A program made the translations under genes and the position numbers. Shown here one piece after another: positions 25,626 through 33,560 of a stretch of 49,582 nt of DNA (position 1 is the first letter of the stretch; each line of letters opens with the position of its first letter). The notes beneath the pieces are model-generated. The model was not told the DNA's origin, ran no database searches, and saw only the letters and a program-made list of their open reading frames with translations. Source of the DNA: Streptomyces sp. MBT53 (GTDB taxonomy: Bacteria; Actinomycetota; Actinomycetes; Streptomycetales; Streptomycetaceae); the NCBI RefSeq assembly GCF_016654115.1, contig NZ_JAEQAZ010000052.1, positions 1 to 49,582 of the forward strand, in the 5' to 3' direction.

Positions 25626-25865
25626 TCAGGCCTGGCCGACGAGCTCGAAGCCGGCCTCGTCGACGGCCGCGCGGACGGCCTCGGCGTCGAGCGGGGCGGT
25701 GGAGGTGACGGTGACCTCTCCGGTCGACGCGACGGCCTTCACCGAGCTGACGCCGGGCAGCTCGGAGATCTCGCCGGAGACGGAGCCCTCGCAGTGTCCG
25801 CAGCTCATCCCGCTCACCTTGTAGACGGTGGTGACGGAACCCTGGGTGTCGGTCTGGGCGCTCAT
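25626..25865 (-). CDS. copZ: Copper chaperone (heavy-metal-associated domain protein)
   Basis: A 79-residue single HMA domain. The copper site is SGMSCGHCEGSVSGEI (MxCxxC). It continues with the family pattern LPGVSSVKAVASTGEVTVTS and VDEAGFELVG. It should deliver Cu(I) to CopA in the cytoplasm. ATG 25865 has GAGGAG upstream. It begins 78 bp downstream (minus-strand sense) of the CsoR-like palindrome. Confidence 0.93.
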   Translation of the reverse strand: MSAQTDTQGSVTTVYKVSGMSCGHCEGSVSGEISELPGVSSVKAVASTGEVTVTSTAPLDAEAVRAAVDEAGFELVGQA

Positions 25866-25942
25866 GTCGTTCTCCTCGTGGAGGCGTGTGGAGGCAGCTG
25901 GGGTCGGAGTGGCCCACGGTGGCTTGCTCTGAACTTCAGGGT

Positions 25943-25959
25943 ATACCCCTAGGGGGTAT
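25943..25959. promoter_or_regulatory. CsoR-like copper operator
   Basis: ATACCCCTAGGGGGTAT is a near-perfect palindrome of the known CsoR type (TAT/ATA flanks, C-tract/G-tract core). It sits upstream of copZ-copA and covers the TAG stop codon (25949-25951) of the upstream PrsW-family gene. No csoR gene is in the window. Confidence 0.75.
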
Positions 25960-26899
25960 TTCTCCAAGAGGGGTCGCGGCGGGCCAGCGACCGCACCCAG
26001 CCGATGCCGAGCAGTGCCACGAGCGCCATTCCGCCCACCGAGAACATCGTGAAGAGGTGCTCCTGCTGGCCGGTCGGCCGGGGGATGTATCCCTGGGCGA
26101 ACAGGTGCCGGTCCAGGCCCGCACCCGACAGCCGGGCCACCAGCCAGATCGCGATGCCGTGCGTCGAGTCCCACAGGGCGTGCAGCACCGAGACGCCGAG
26201 ATATGTGCCGACGACCGAACCGGTGAAGCGGAAGCGGCCGTTCAGCTGTCGGTAGGAGAGCAGGACCGCACCCGCGACCGCCGTCCACAGGCCGTGCCCG
26301 AAAGGGGCGAGGACCCCGCGCAGGATCTCGGTCTCCAGGAGCGCCCGCAGATCGATGCCCTTGGTGGAGACGGCCGCGTTGAAGGCGTACCCGGCGCTCT
26401 CCAGGGCCGCGAACCCGAAGCCGACCGTCGCGCCGAGCACCAGTCCCGCGCGGATCCCGTGCAACCGCGGCTGCCGGCGCAGCACGAACATCAGCGCCCC
26501 GAGCTTCGCGGCCTCCTCGATCAGCCCGACGCCGACGAACATCCCCAGGGAGGGGTGCAGCAGGTAGTACTCCATCACCGAGGCGCCCAGCACCCCGAGC
26601 GTGCCGCCGGTCAGGAAGCAGCCCAGGATCACGCTGACACCCAGGTCGCGCCCGTGCCGCTCGTACGCCCACAGGACGAAGGTCACCGGCACCAGGAAGC
26701 TGCCGAGCAGGATCAGCGTCGGCAGCAGGGTGGTGTTCCGCGTCGCGTACGTGACCAGCGCGGTCAGCGCCCACAGCGCAAGACCGCCGCCCAGACAGTG
26801 CTTCCACAGGCCGGTGCGGATCTGGGGGTACGTCGGCGGCGGCTGCTGCGGCCCGGGGATGCGGCCCCGGGGCGCGCCGGGCGGCGGAGAGTAGGTCAC
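25949..26899 (-). CDS. PrsW-family intramembrane metalloprotease
   Basis: A 316-residue polytopic membrane protein. After a Pro-rich cytoplasmic head (TYSPPPGAPRGRIPGPQQPP), about eight hydrophobic helices follow. PrsW signatures are VGLIEEAAKLGALM (the EExxK-type motif), FGFAALESAGYAF and, later, GHGLWTAVAGA and LHALWDS with conserved histidines. PrsW proteases cleave membrane-embedded regulators such as anti-sigma factors; the target here is unknown. The start at GTG 26899 has GAGGGG upstream. Its stop codon lies inside the copper operator. Confidence 0.85.
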   Translation of the reverse strand: MTYSPPPGAPRGRIPGPQQPPPTYPQIRTGLWKHCLGGGLALWALTALVTYATRNTTLLPTLILLGSFLVPVTFVLWAYERHGRDLGVSVILGCFLTGGTLGVLGASVMEYYLLHPSLGMFVGVGLIEEAAKLGALMFVLRRQPRLHGIRAGLVLGATVGFGFAALESAGYAFNAAVSTKGIDLRALLETEILRGVLAPFGHGLWTAVAGAVLLSYRQLNGRFRFTGSVVGTYLGVSVLHALWDSTHGIAIWLVARLSGAGLDRHLFAQGYIPRPTGQQEHLFTMFSVGGMALVALLGIGWVRSLARRDPSWRNTP

Positions 26900-26960
26900 G
26901 GCGAATCCCCTCGTACTCCTACAGGGCAGATTTACCGGCACTTTATGGTAGATACGCCTC

Positions 26961-28172
26961 ATGTCGCAGTCCGGGACGCTCGTCCTGATCATGGCCATAG
27001 CCGTACTGGCACCCCTGCTGGCCTACGGGATCGGCCGCCGGCTCCCGGTCCCGCTGGTCATCTTCGAGATCCTGCTGGGCATCCTCGTAGGGCCCGACGT
27101 ACTCGGCTGGGCGGGCGACGGACAGGTGATCGACACCCTGTCCGACCTCGGTCTGACGATGCTGATCTTCCTCGCCGGGTACGAGATCGAGTTCGACCGG
27201 ATCCGCGGCGACACCCTGAAACGGTCCGTACGCGCGTGGATGGTCTCCCTCGCGCTCGGCCTCGCCCTGGCCACCCTCCTCGCCGGCTGGTCCAAGGGCG
27301 TCTACGTCGGAACGGCCCTCACCAGCACCGCCCTCGGCACGGTCCTGCCGGTGCTGCGCGACGCCGGGGACCTGCACTCGCGCTTCGGGTCGGTGATGCT
27401 CGCGTTCGGCGCGGTGGGGGAGTTCGGCCCGGTCATCGCCATGGCCCTGCTGCTCAGCGGGCGGGCGCCCGGCCGCTCTACGGCCCTGCTGGCCGCGTTC
27501 GCGCTCCTCACGGCGGGCGCGGTGTGGTGGGCGCTGCGCCCGCGCCCGCCGTGGTTCTCCCGGGTCATCGCCAAGACCCTGCACAGCAGCGGCCAGTTCG
27601 CCGTACGGCTCGTGGTCCTCCTCCTGGCGGTGATGCTGGGCATCGCCCAGACCCTCGGCCTCGACACCCTCCTCGGCGCCTTCGCCGCCGGCCTGATCAC
27701 CCGCCTGGTGCTGCACGGTGCGGCCCCGGAGAGCGCGGGTTCGGTCCTGGAGAAGGTCGAGGCGATGGGCTTCGGTTTCCTGGTACCGGTGTTCTTCGTG
27801 GTCACCGGCATCGAGTTCGACCTGGACGCCCTGCTGTCCGGGGGCCACACCCTGCTCCTGCTCCCGGTGTTCCTGGCGCTGTTCCTCGTCGTACGAGGCC
27901 TTCCGGTCTACGTCCTCGCCCCGCGCGATCTCCTACGACGGGACCGGCGCGCCCTCACCCTGCTCGCCTCCACCGCGCTGCCCCTGGTGGTCGCCATCAC
28001 CACCATCGGGGTCGACGACAAGGTCCTGAAGTCGGCGGACGCGGCGGCGCTGGTCGGCGCGGCGATGGTGTCGGTGCTGGTGTTTCCGCTGGTCGCGCTG
28101 CGGCTGCGGGGCGAGCGGGTGGGCGCGGCGGACAGGGCGGAAGGGGCGGTCAGGGGGTCCGAGTCGTGGTGA
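26961..28172 (+). CDS. Cation:proton antiporter (CPA2/KefB-like)
   Basis: A 403-residue membrane protein with about twelve hydrophobic helices. Family features are PLVIFEILLGILVGPDVLGW, LGLTMLIFLAGYEIEFDRIR, TSTALGTVLPVLRDAG, FGAVGEFGPVIAMALLL, and LDTLLGAFAAGLITRLVLHG. There is no RCK/TrkA-N regulatory domain, so it is the short form. It probably exchanges Na+ or K+ for H+. ATG 26961 is preceded by TAGATA 6 nt upstream and no ribosome site, suggesting a leaderless mRNA. Its 3' end overlaps the convergent TetR gene by 23 bp. Confidence 0.87.
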   Translation: MSQSGTLVLIMAIAVLAPLLAYGIGRRLPVPLVIFEILLGILVGPDVLGWAGDGQVIDTLSDLGLTMLIFLAGYEIEFDRIRGDTLKRSVRAWMVSLALGLALATLLAGWSKGVYVGTALTSTALGTVLPVLRDAGDLHSRFGSVMLAFGAVGEFGPVIAMALLLSGRAPGRSTALLAAFALLTAGAVWWALRPRPPWFSRVIAKTLHSSGQFAVRLVVLLLAVMLGIAQTLGLDTLLGAFAAGLITRLVLHGAAPESAGSVLEKVEAMGFGFLVPVFFVVTGIEFDLDALLSGGHTLLLLPVFLALFLVVRGLPVYVLAPRDLLRRDRRALTLLASTALPLVVAITTIGVDDKVLKSADAAALVGAAMVSVLVFPLVALRLRGERVGAADRAEGAVRGSESW

Positions 28173-28815
28173 GGTCCGCGGTGGCCCGGTCCCGGTACTC
28201 GGCGAGCAGCGGTTCCAGGTAGCGGATCAGGACGTTCTTCAACTCCCGGACGTACGCGTCGCGTTCGGCGCCCTCGTGGGAGAGGACCAGTTCCAGGCCG
28301 GCCTTGTAGAGGCCCAGGCACAGGTGCGCGGTACGGGTGACGTCGGCGGCCGGGGCGCCGGGCAGGAACGCCGCGACGAGTGCCTCGACCTGGCCGAGCA
28401 GGTGCGCGTGCAGCGCGTCGTGCTCCTCGGTGAGCCGGCCGGGGATGTCCGGGCCGTGCATCAGGGCGAAGAACACCGGGTGCTGGCAGCTGAAGGCGGT
28501 GAAACGGTCGACGAGGGTGCCGATCGCCTCCTCCAGCGGGATCGACGGGTCGACCGCGGCGAGCGCCTCGCCGGTGGTCTCCCGCATCTGGTGGATGAGC
28601 CGGTCGCCCAGCTCGATCGCGATCGCTTCCTTGTTCGGGAAGAACTGGTAGAGCGTGCCCGGTGAGACGCCGGCCTCGCGGGCGATGGCGTTGGTGCTGG
28701 AGGCCGTGTAGCCCGTCGTGCAGAAGACGTTGGCAGCGGCTTCCAGCAGCTGGGCGATGCGGCGCTCGCCGCGGGCCTGGCGGCGGGGGCCGGCCTTCTC
28801 CTGGTCCACGGACAC
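28150..28815 (-). CDS. TetR-family repressor
   Basis: A 221-residue protein. The N-terminal TetR helix-turn-helix is VFCTTGYTASSTNAIAREAG followed by VSPGTLYQFFPNKEAI (residues about 31-66). The helical ligand domain includes FTAFSCQHPVFFALMHG and LCLGLYKAGLELVLSHEG. It is divergent from an MMPL exporter, with two palindromic operators between them, so it most likely represses itself and that exporter. GTG 28815 has GGGG upstream. Confidence 0.88.
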   Translation of the reverse strand: MSVDQEKAGPRRQARGERRIAQLLEAAANVFCTTGYTASSTNAIAREAGVSPGTLYQFFPNKEAIAIELGDRLIHQMRETTGEALAAVDPSIPLEEAIGTLVDRFTAFSCQHPVFFALMHGPDIPGRLTEEHDALHAHLLGQVEALVAAFLPGAPAADVTRTAHLCLGLYKAGLELVLSHEGAERDAYVRELKNVLIRYLEPLLAEYRDRATADLTTTRTP

Positions 28816-28847
28816 GAGTTATCCCCAGCTCTCCGAACGGCGTTGAC

Positions 28848-28906
28848 AAACGCGAGCGGTCACTCGCATTCTGATCCTGGCGAAACGCGAGCGGTCTCTC
28901 GCGTTT
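28848..28906. promoter_or_regulatory. Twin TetR operators and MMPL promoter
   Basis: The second site is a perfect palindrome, AAACGCGAG-CGGTCT-CTCGCGTTT (28883-28906). The first, AACGCGAG to CTCGCATT (28849-28870), is the same with one changed base. The first overlaps a consensus -35 TTGACA (28843-28848) reading toward the exporter, with CATTCT about 18 nt downstream as a possible -10. Confidence 0.75.
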
Positions 28907-28984
28907 GCCAATTCTATTGCAATGCCGACCCCTGCCACCGGCCTGCGCGGAGGCACGGGTCATGGTGAAGGGGAGCACCGCGAG

Positions 28985-31252
28985 ATGACCGAAGTCAACA
29001 GCCCGCCGAGCCTCGGAGGGTGGACACGTTTCGTGACCGCCCGCCCGCGGTTGTCGCTGCTCGTGGCCCTGGTGCTCACCGCGCTCGCCGTGGTGGCGGG
29101 CAGCGGGGTCGCCGACCGGCTGGGCAGCGGCGGCTGGGAGGACCCGACCGCCCAGTCGACGTACGCGACCAAGGCACTGGAGCGCGAGTTCCCGGCCTCC
29201 CAGCCCAACCTCCTGCTCCTCGTCGACACCGGCAGCGCCTCGGTGGACGACCCGGCGGTGGCCGCCGAGGCCGCCCGCCTCACCGCCCGGCTGACCGGCG
29301 AGCGGGGCGTCACGGGCGTCGGCTCCTACTGGGGGACCAAATCCCCGGCCCTGCGCGCGAAGGACGGACACGAGGCGCTGATCGCCGCCCACCTCACGGG
29401 CGACGAGAAGACGACGACCGACACCCTGGACCGCATCGCGCCCGCCCTCCGCGGCACGCACGGCCCGGTGAAGGTCAAGGTCGGCGGCATCGTCGCCGTG
29501 CGCCACGAGATGCAGACGACCATCAAGGAGGATCTCGCCCGCGCCGAGATGATCGCCCTCCCGGTGACCCTCCTCCTGCTGGTGATGGTCTTCGGCTCCG
29601 CGGTCGCGGCCCTCCTCCCGCTCGGCATCGGCATCGTCGCCATCCTCGGGACGAACGCGGTGCTGCGCGGTCTCACGGAGTTCACCGATGTCTCGGTCTT
29701 CGCGCTGAACCTCACCACGGCCCTGGGCCTCGGACTGGCCATCGACTACGCCCTGTTCATCGTCCGCCGCTTCCGCGAGGAACTGTCCACCGGCGCCGAG
29801 CCCTTGCCCGCCATCGCCACCACCCTGCGCACGGCCGGCCGCACGGTCCTCTTCTCCGCCCTCACGGTCGCGGTCTCCCTGGCCGCAATGCTCGTCTTCC
29901 CGATGTACTTCCTGCGCTCCTTCGCCTACGCGGGCATCGCGGTGGTGCTCCTGGCCGCGGCATCCGCCCTGATCCTGCTCCCCGCGGCCCTGCTCCTGCT
30001 CGGCCACCGGGTCAACTCCCTCGATCTACGGCGCCTGTTCCGCCGGGGCCGCCCGGCGAAGGCCTCAGGCTCCGACGAGGAGGGCACGGCCTGGGCCCGC
30101 CTGGCGACCCTCGTGATGCGGCGGGCCCCCTTCTTCGCCCTCGCCACCGCAGCCGTCCTCGTCCTCCTCGGACTGCCCTTCCTGGGCGTCAAGTTCGGCA
30201 CGGCCGACGACCGGCAACTGCCCTCGGGCGCCGAGTCCCACGTCGTGCAGCAGCACATCCGCGACGGCTTCCCGGGCAACCCCGGCGGCACCCTCGAAGT
30301 ACTCGCCGAGGGACGGGCGACACCGGCGCAGTACAGCGCGTACAAGGCGAGGATCGCCCAACTGCCCGAGGTGATAAGGGTGGACGGCCCTGTGGTCCAG
30401 GGCGACTCGGCGTACTTCACGGTGCTCCCCAAGGGCGAGGCGGTCGACACCACGGCCCAGCGCCTGGTCGGTGACCTGCGCGCCACGGACGCCCCCTTCA
30501 CCACCAAGGTGACCGGCACGGCGGCCGTCCTGGTCGACTCCAAGCACGCGATAGCGAGCCGCCTGCCCTGGGCGGCCGGCCTCATCGCCGTGGTCACCCT
30601 GCTCCTGGTCTTCCTCCTGACCGGCAGCGTGCTGATCCCCCTCCAGGCGGTGCTGCTCAACGCCCTCAGCCTCACCGCGATGTTCGGCGCGGTCGTGTGG
30701 GTCTTCCAGGACGGCCACCTCTCCGGCCTCCTCGGCTTCACCAGCACCGGCTCCATAGAGACGACCCTGCCGGTCCTCATGTTCTGCGTCGCCTTCGGAC
30801 TCTCCATGGACTACGGCGTCTTCCTGCTCTCCCGCATCAAGGAGGAGTACGACCGCACCGGCGACCACAACGAGGCGGTCCGCCACGGCCTCCAGCGCAC
30901 GGGTGGCCTCATCACAGCGGCAGCGGTGATCCTGGCCGTGGTGATGGTCGCGATCGGCACGTCCCGGGTGACCAACACCAAGATGCTCGGGCTGGGCATC
31001 GCGCTGGCGGTGTTGATGGACGCGATGATCGTCCGGAGCCTGTTGGTACCGGCGGTGATGAAGCTGACGGGGAGGGCGACTTGGTGGGCACCGGGTCCGT
31101 TGCGTCGCTTCCACGACCGGTTCGGTGTAAGTGAGGGAGGAGAGAACTCCCTTAGGGGCGCGGGGAACGGCGCGACCAGCCACAACGCACCCGCAGACGA
31201 AAACGGCGATGGGAGCCTGAATGAAAGCGGTGGTGTACGAGCAATACGGTGA
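28985..31252 (+). CDS. MMPL-family (RND-type) transporter
   Basis: A 755-residue exporter of the MMPL class with two repeats, each with one leading helix, a large extracytoplasmic loop and five helices. The proton-relay motifs are LGLGLAIDYALFIVRRFREE and CVAFGLSMDYGVFLLSRIKE. It probably exports a lipophilic compound; the substrate is unknown. The start at ATG 28985 (MTEVNSPPSLGGW) has GGGAG 9 nt upstream; ATG 28922 is possible but lacks a ribosome site. The last 30 or so residues (SLRGAGNGATSHNAPADENG onward) are encoded by a dispersed intergenic repeat, and the gene overlaps the next by 32 nt. Confidence 0.88.
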   Translation: MTEVNSPPSLGGWTRFVTARPRLSLLVALVLTALAVVAGSGVADRLGSGGWEDPTAQSTYATKALEREFPASQPNLLLLVDTGSASVDDPAVAAEAARLTARLTGERGVTGVGSYWGTKSPALRAKDGHEALIAAHLTGDEKTTTDTLDRIAPALRGTHGPVKVKVGGIVAVRHEMQTTIKEDLARAEMIALPVTLLLLVMVFGSAVAALLPLGIGIVAILGTNAVLRGLTEFTDVSVFALNLTTALGLGLAIDYALFIVRRFREELSTGAEPLPAIATTLRTAGRTVLFSALTVAVSLAAMLVFPMYFLRSFAYAGIAVVLLAAASALILLPAALLLLGHRVNSLDLRRLFRRGRPAKASGSDEEGTAWARLATLVMRRAPFFALATAAVLVLLGLPFLGVKFGTADDRQLPSGAESHVVQQHIRDGFPGNPGGTLEVLAEGRATPAQYSAYKARIAQLPEVIRVDGPVVQGDSAYFTVLPKGEAVDTTAQRLVGDLRATDAPFTTKVTGTAAVLVDSKHAIASRLPWAAGLIAVVTLLLVFLLTGSVLIPLQAVLLNALSLTAMFGAVVWVFQDGHLSGLLGFTSTGSIETTLPVLMFCVAFGLSMDYGVFLLSRIKEEYDRTGDHNEAVRHGLQRTGGLITAAAVILAVVMVAIGTSRVTNTKMLGLGIALAVLMDAMIVRSLLVPAVMKLTGRATWWAPGPLRRFHDRFGVSEGGENSLRGAGNGATSHNAPADENGDGSLNESGGVRAIR
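31154..31197. repeat. Streptomyces intergenic repeat, copy B, inside a coding region
   Basis: The unit begins AGGGGCGCGGGGAACGG and runs through CGCGACCAGCC into CACAACGCACCCGCA. Its first 28 bp match copy A (22440) in 25 positions, and its tail matches copy C (to 41124). It lies within the 3' end of the MMPL reading frame. Confidence 0.8.
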
Positions 31253-32264
31253 CCCCGCCGAGGTAAGAGACGTACCCGACCCCCACCCCGCCGACCACGG
31301 AGTGACCGTCCGGGTCGAGGCCACCGGCCTGTGCCGAAGCGACTGGCACGGCTGGCAGGGCCACGACCCCGACATCACACTCCCGCACGTACCGGGCCAC
31401 GAACTCGCCGGTGTAGTGGAGGAGGTCGGCGCCCGGGTGACCAACTGGCACCCCGGCGACAGAGTCACCGTCCCGTTCGTGTGCGCCTGCGGAACCTGCG
31501 AGGCATGCGCGGCCGGCGACCAGCAGGTCTGCGCACGTCAGACCCAGCCCGGCTTCACCCACTGGGGCTCCTTCGCCCAGTACGTGGCGCTGGACCACGC
31601 CGACGTGAACCTGGTCGCGATCCCCGACGGAATGTCCTTCGCGACAGCGGCCTCGCTGGGCTGCCGGTTCGCGACGGCGTTCCGCGCGGTGGTGCAGCAG
31701 GGCCGGGTCGCCGCGGGGGAGTGGGTCGCGGTGCACGGCTGCGGCGGGGTCGGCCTGTCGGCGGTGATGATCGCGGCGGCCTCGGGCGCCCGTGTCGTCG
31801 CCGTCGACATCTCGCCCCAAGCACTGGACCTGGCAAGGAAGTTCGGGGCGGCGGAGTGCGTGGACGGCACGAGCACCCCGGACCCGGCGGCGGCGATCCG
31901 CGAGCTGACGGGCGGCGGCGCCCACCTCTCCCTGGACGCCCTGGGCTCACCGGCGACCTGCGCCGCGTCGGTGAACGGCCTGCGCCGCCGGGGCCGCCAC
32001 ATCCAGGTGGGCCTGCTCCCCTCTCCCTCCGGTACGACCCCGGTCCCGATGGCCCGCGCGATCGGCCTGGAACTCGAACTGCTCGGCAGCCACGGCATGG
32101 CGGCCCACACCTACCCACCCATGCTGGAACTGGTCCGGTCCGGAGTGCTCCGCCCCGATCTCCTGACCACGTCCACGATCACCCTGGAGGAGACCCCGGC
32201 CGCCCTCGCGGCGATGGGCACGGCACCCGGAGCAGGGGTGACGGTCATCGAGCCGTGGCGGTGA
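31221..32264 (+). CDS. Zinc-dependent alcohol dehydrogenase (MDR family)
   Basis: A 347-residue NAD(P)-dependent medium-chain dehydrogenase. Catalytic zinc ligands are Cys in ATGLCRSDWHGW and His-Glu in VPGHELAGVVEEVG. The four-cysteine structural zinc lobe is CACGTCEACAAGDQQVC. The nucleotide site is VAVHGCGGVGLSAVMIA. The substrate is an unidentified alcohol or aldehyde. ATG 31221 has GGGAG upstream. It overlaps the MMPL 3' end by 32 nt and the convergent GNAT gene by 20 nt. Confidence 0.88.
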   Translation: MKAVVYEQYGDPAEVRDVPDPHPADHGVTVRVEATGLCRSDWHGWQGHDPDITLPHVPGHELAGVVEEVGARVTNWHPGDRVTVPFVCACGTCEACAAGDQQVCARQTQPGFTHWGSFAQYVALDHADVNLVAIPDGMSFATAASLGCRFATAFRAVVQQGRVAAGEWVAVHGCGGVGLSAVMIAAASGARVVAVDISPQALDLARKFGAAECVDGTSTPDPAAAIRELTGGGAHLSLDALGSPATCAASVNGLRRRGRHIQVGLLPSPSGTTPVPMARAIGLELELLGSHGMAAHTYPPMLELVRSGVLRPDLLTTSTITLEETPAALAAMGTAPGAGVTVIEPWR

Positions 32265-32808
32265 GGGCGGCCCACTCGTGGTCGAGGATCGCCATGAGCA
32301 CGTCGTCGACCCACTCCCCGTCCCGCAGCATGGCCTCGCGCCGCACGCCTTCGACCACGAACCCGACCTTCTCGTACACCCGCCGGGCCCGGTGGTTGTG
32401 GCCGTAGACCTCCAACTGGATCCGGTGCAGGCCGAGTTGCTCGAAGGCGTGGCCGACGATCAGGCGGGTCGCCTCCGTGCCGATGCCCCGGCCGCGGCCC
32501 CGGGGGCCGATGAGGGTGCGGAAGGTGCAGCTGCGGGCGCTGGGATCCCACTCGTGGAGGACGACCTCGCCGAGGAGTTCACCGGTGGCGGGGTCGGTGA
32601 CGGCGAGGTCGAGGCGGTCGGGCTGGTCGGCCCGCGTCGCGTACCAGGAACGCAGCCGCTCCGGCGTCAGTTCGGTCGACGGCTCGAAGGTGAAGCGGAC
32701 GACCTCCGGGTCCTGGATCAACTGCCAGATGCCGTCGGCGTCGGACTCGGTGAACGGGCGGAGGACGGTCTTCTCGCCGGTGAGGACGGGTTTGACGGAG
32801 AGGTTCAT
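32245..32808 (-). CDS. GNAT-family N-acetyltransferase
   Basis: A 187-residue acetyltransferase of the RimJ/RimL type. Features are TVLRPFTESDADGIWQLIQD, LLGEVVLHEWDPSARSCTFR, the acetyl-CoA-binding loop GPRGRGRGIGTEATRLIVGH and HRIQLEVYGHNHRARRVYEK then VGFVVEGVRREAMLRDGEW. The acceptor is unknown; the subfamily acetylates protein N-termini or small amines. ATG 32808 has GAGG 8 nt upstream. Confidence 0.87.
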   Translation of the reverse strand: MNLSVKPVLTGEKTVLRPFTESDADGIWQLIQDPEVVRFTFEPSTELTPERLRSWYATRADQPDRLDLAVTDPATGELLGEVVLHEWDPSARSCTFRTLIGPRGRGRGIGTEATRLIVGHAFEQLGLHRIQLEVYGHNHRARRVYEKVGFVVEGVRREAMLRDGEWVDDVLMAILDHEWAALTATAR

Positions 32809-32872
32809 CCGGGGATCCTCGGCGCCGGTCGGCAGTGCGGGCAACCGAATTGGCTGTTCGCGGACGCGACGA

Positions 32873-32899
32873 GGGCGACCGGGGCGACCGGGGCGACCG
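32873..32899. repeat. Three tandem 9-bp repeats
   Basis: GGGCGACCG is repeated three times without interruption in the 140-bp gap between the GNAT gene and the small HTH gene. No gene is seen in that gap. Confidence 0.7.
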
Positions 32900-32948
32900 A
32901 CGCGGCACCGGGCGGACACCCGGTACCGCGTCGCCCCGCCGGCTCGGG

Positions 32949-33149
32949 TCAGTCCTCCCTGCGCCCCCGGTTGCCCGGCCGGGCGGCCACCCAGGCCCGG
33001 ACCGTGTCGGCGTACCAGTAGGGCTTGCCGCTCTCCACGTGGTCGGGCGGGGGCAGCAGGCCGTGCTTGCGGTAGGAGCGGACGGTGTCGGGCTGGACCC
33101 GGATGTGGGCCGCGATTTCCTTGTACGACCAGAGCCGTCGGTCGGTCAT
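32949..33149 (-). CDS. Small MerR/excisionase-like DNA-binding protein
   Basis: A 66-residue protein made almost entirely of a winged helix-turn-helix: LWSYKEIAAHIRVQPDTVRS, then YRKHGLLPPPD, then KPYWYADTVRAWVAAR. In size and fold it resembles BldC-like and excisionase-like proteins rather than full MerR regulators, as it has no effector domain. The ATG at 33149 has a strong GGAGGTG site. Direct repeats typical of binding by such small proteins lie 140-200 bp upstream. Confidence 0.82.
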   Translation of the reverse strand: MTDRRLWSYKEIAAHIRVQPDTVRSYRKHGLLPPPDHVESGKPYWYADTVRAWVAARPGNRGRRED

Positions 33150-33286
33150 CAGTGCACCTCCCTGCGCGCGCCGCGGCGGCGGCCGGGGGCGGCCGTCGGG
33201 GGAGCCGTGCGCTGCGCTGGCGATCACAAAGCCTGTGCCCGGTCAACGACACAGAGTGAGGAACGGGAAGCGCCTGTGGACCGGGT

Positions 33287-33356
33287 GTGACGCAAGACCC
33301 GCGTACACGCGACATGTGTGACGCGAAGGGGGCTTTTGTGACGCAAGTGACGCAAA
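33287..33356. repeat. Four GTGACGC-type direct repeats upstream of the small HTH gene
   Basis: GTGACGCAAG (33287), GTGACGCGAA (33318), GTGACGCAAG (33338) and GTGACGCAAA (33347) are all in the same orientation, with starts 31, 20 and 9 bp apart. They lie in the 411-bp gene-free gap between the HTH gene (minus) and iolC (plus). The rest of the gap holds the iolC promoter region; nothing else is evident. Confidence 0.65.
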
Positions 33357-33466
33357 GGCGCACGCGGGCGCGGAGGCGCGGCGCGTTGACACCTGGCGCG
33401 GGGACAGACCCGCACTCGGCAAATGGCCGGTTACGTCCGTCATCGTGCAAGCCCTTACCCTCAAGC

Positions 33467-33530
33467 TGTCCACGTCTCGTCCGAATGTCTGGACAAAACA
33501 TTGACAGGGCTCGGGCCACGGGACTACAAA
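33467..33530 (+). promoter_or_regulatory. Candidate iol operon promoter with upstream inverted repeat
   Basis: TTGACA (33501-33506) and TACAAA (33525-33530) are spaced by 18 bp, about 30 bp before the iolC ATG. Just upstream, TGTCCA (33467-33472) and TGGACA (33490-33495) form an inverted repeat that could be a repressor site. Confidence 0.5.
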
Positions 33531-33560
33531 CCGTGGAGAGCCGAAACGAAGGGGAAGTCG

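Noticed and set aside
28922..28984. Upstream ATG for the MMPL transporter
   Set aside because: No ribosome site, and the added residues (PTPATGLRGGTGHGEGEHRE) do not resemble a family N-terminus; 28985 has GGGAG.
33423..33560. Longer start for iolC
   Set aside because: The extra 46 codons run across the probable promoter and are not PfkB-like; ATG 33561 has a strong ribosome site.
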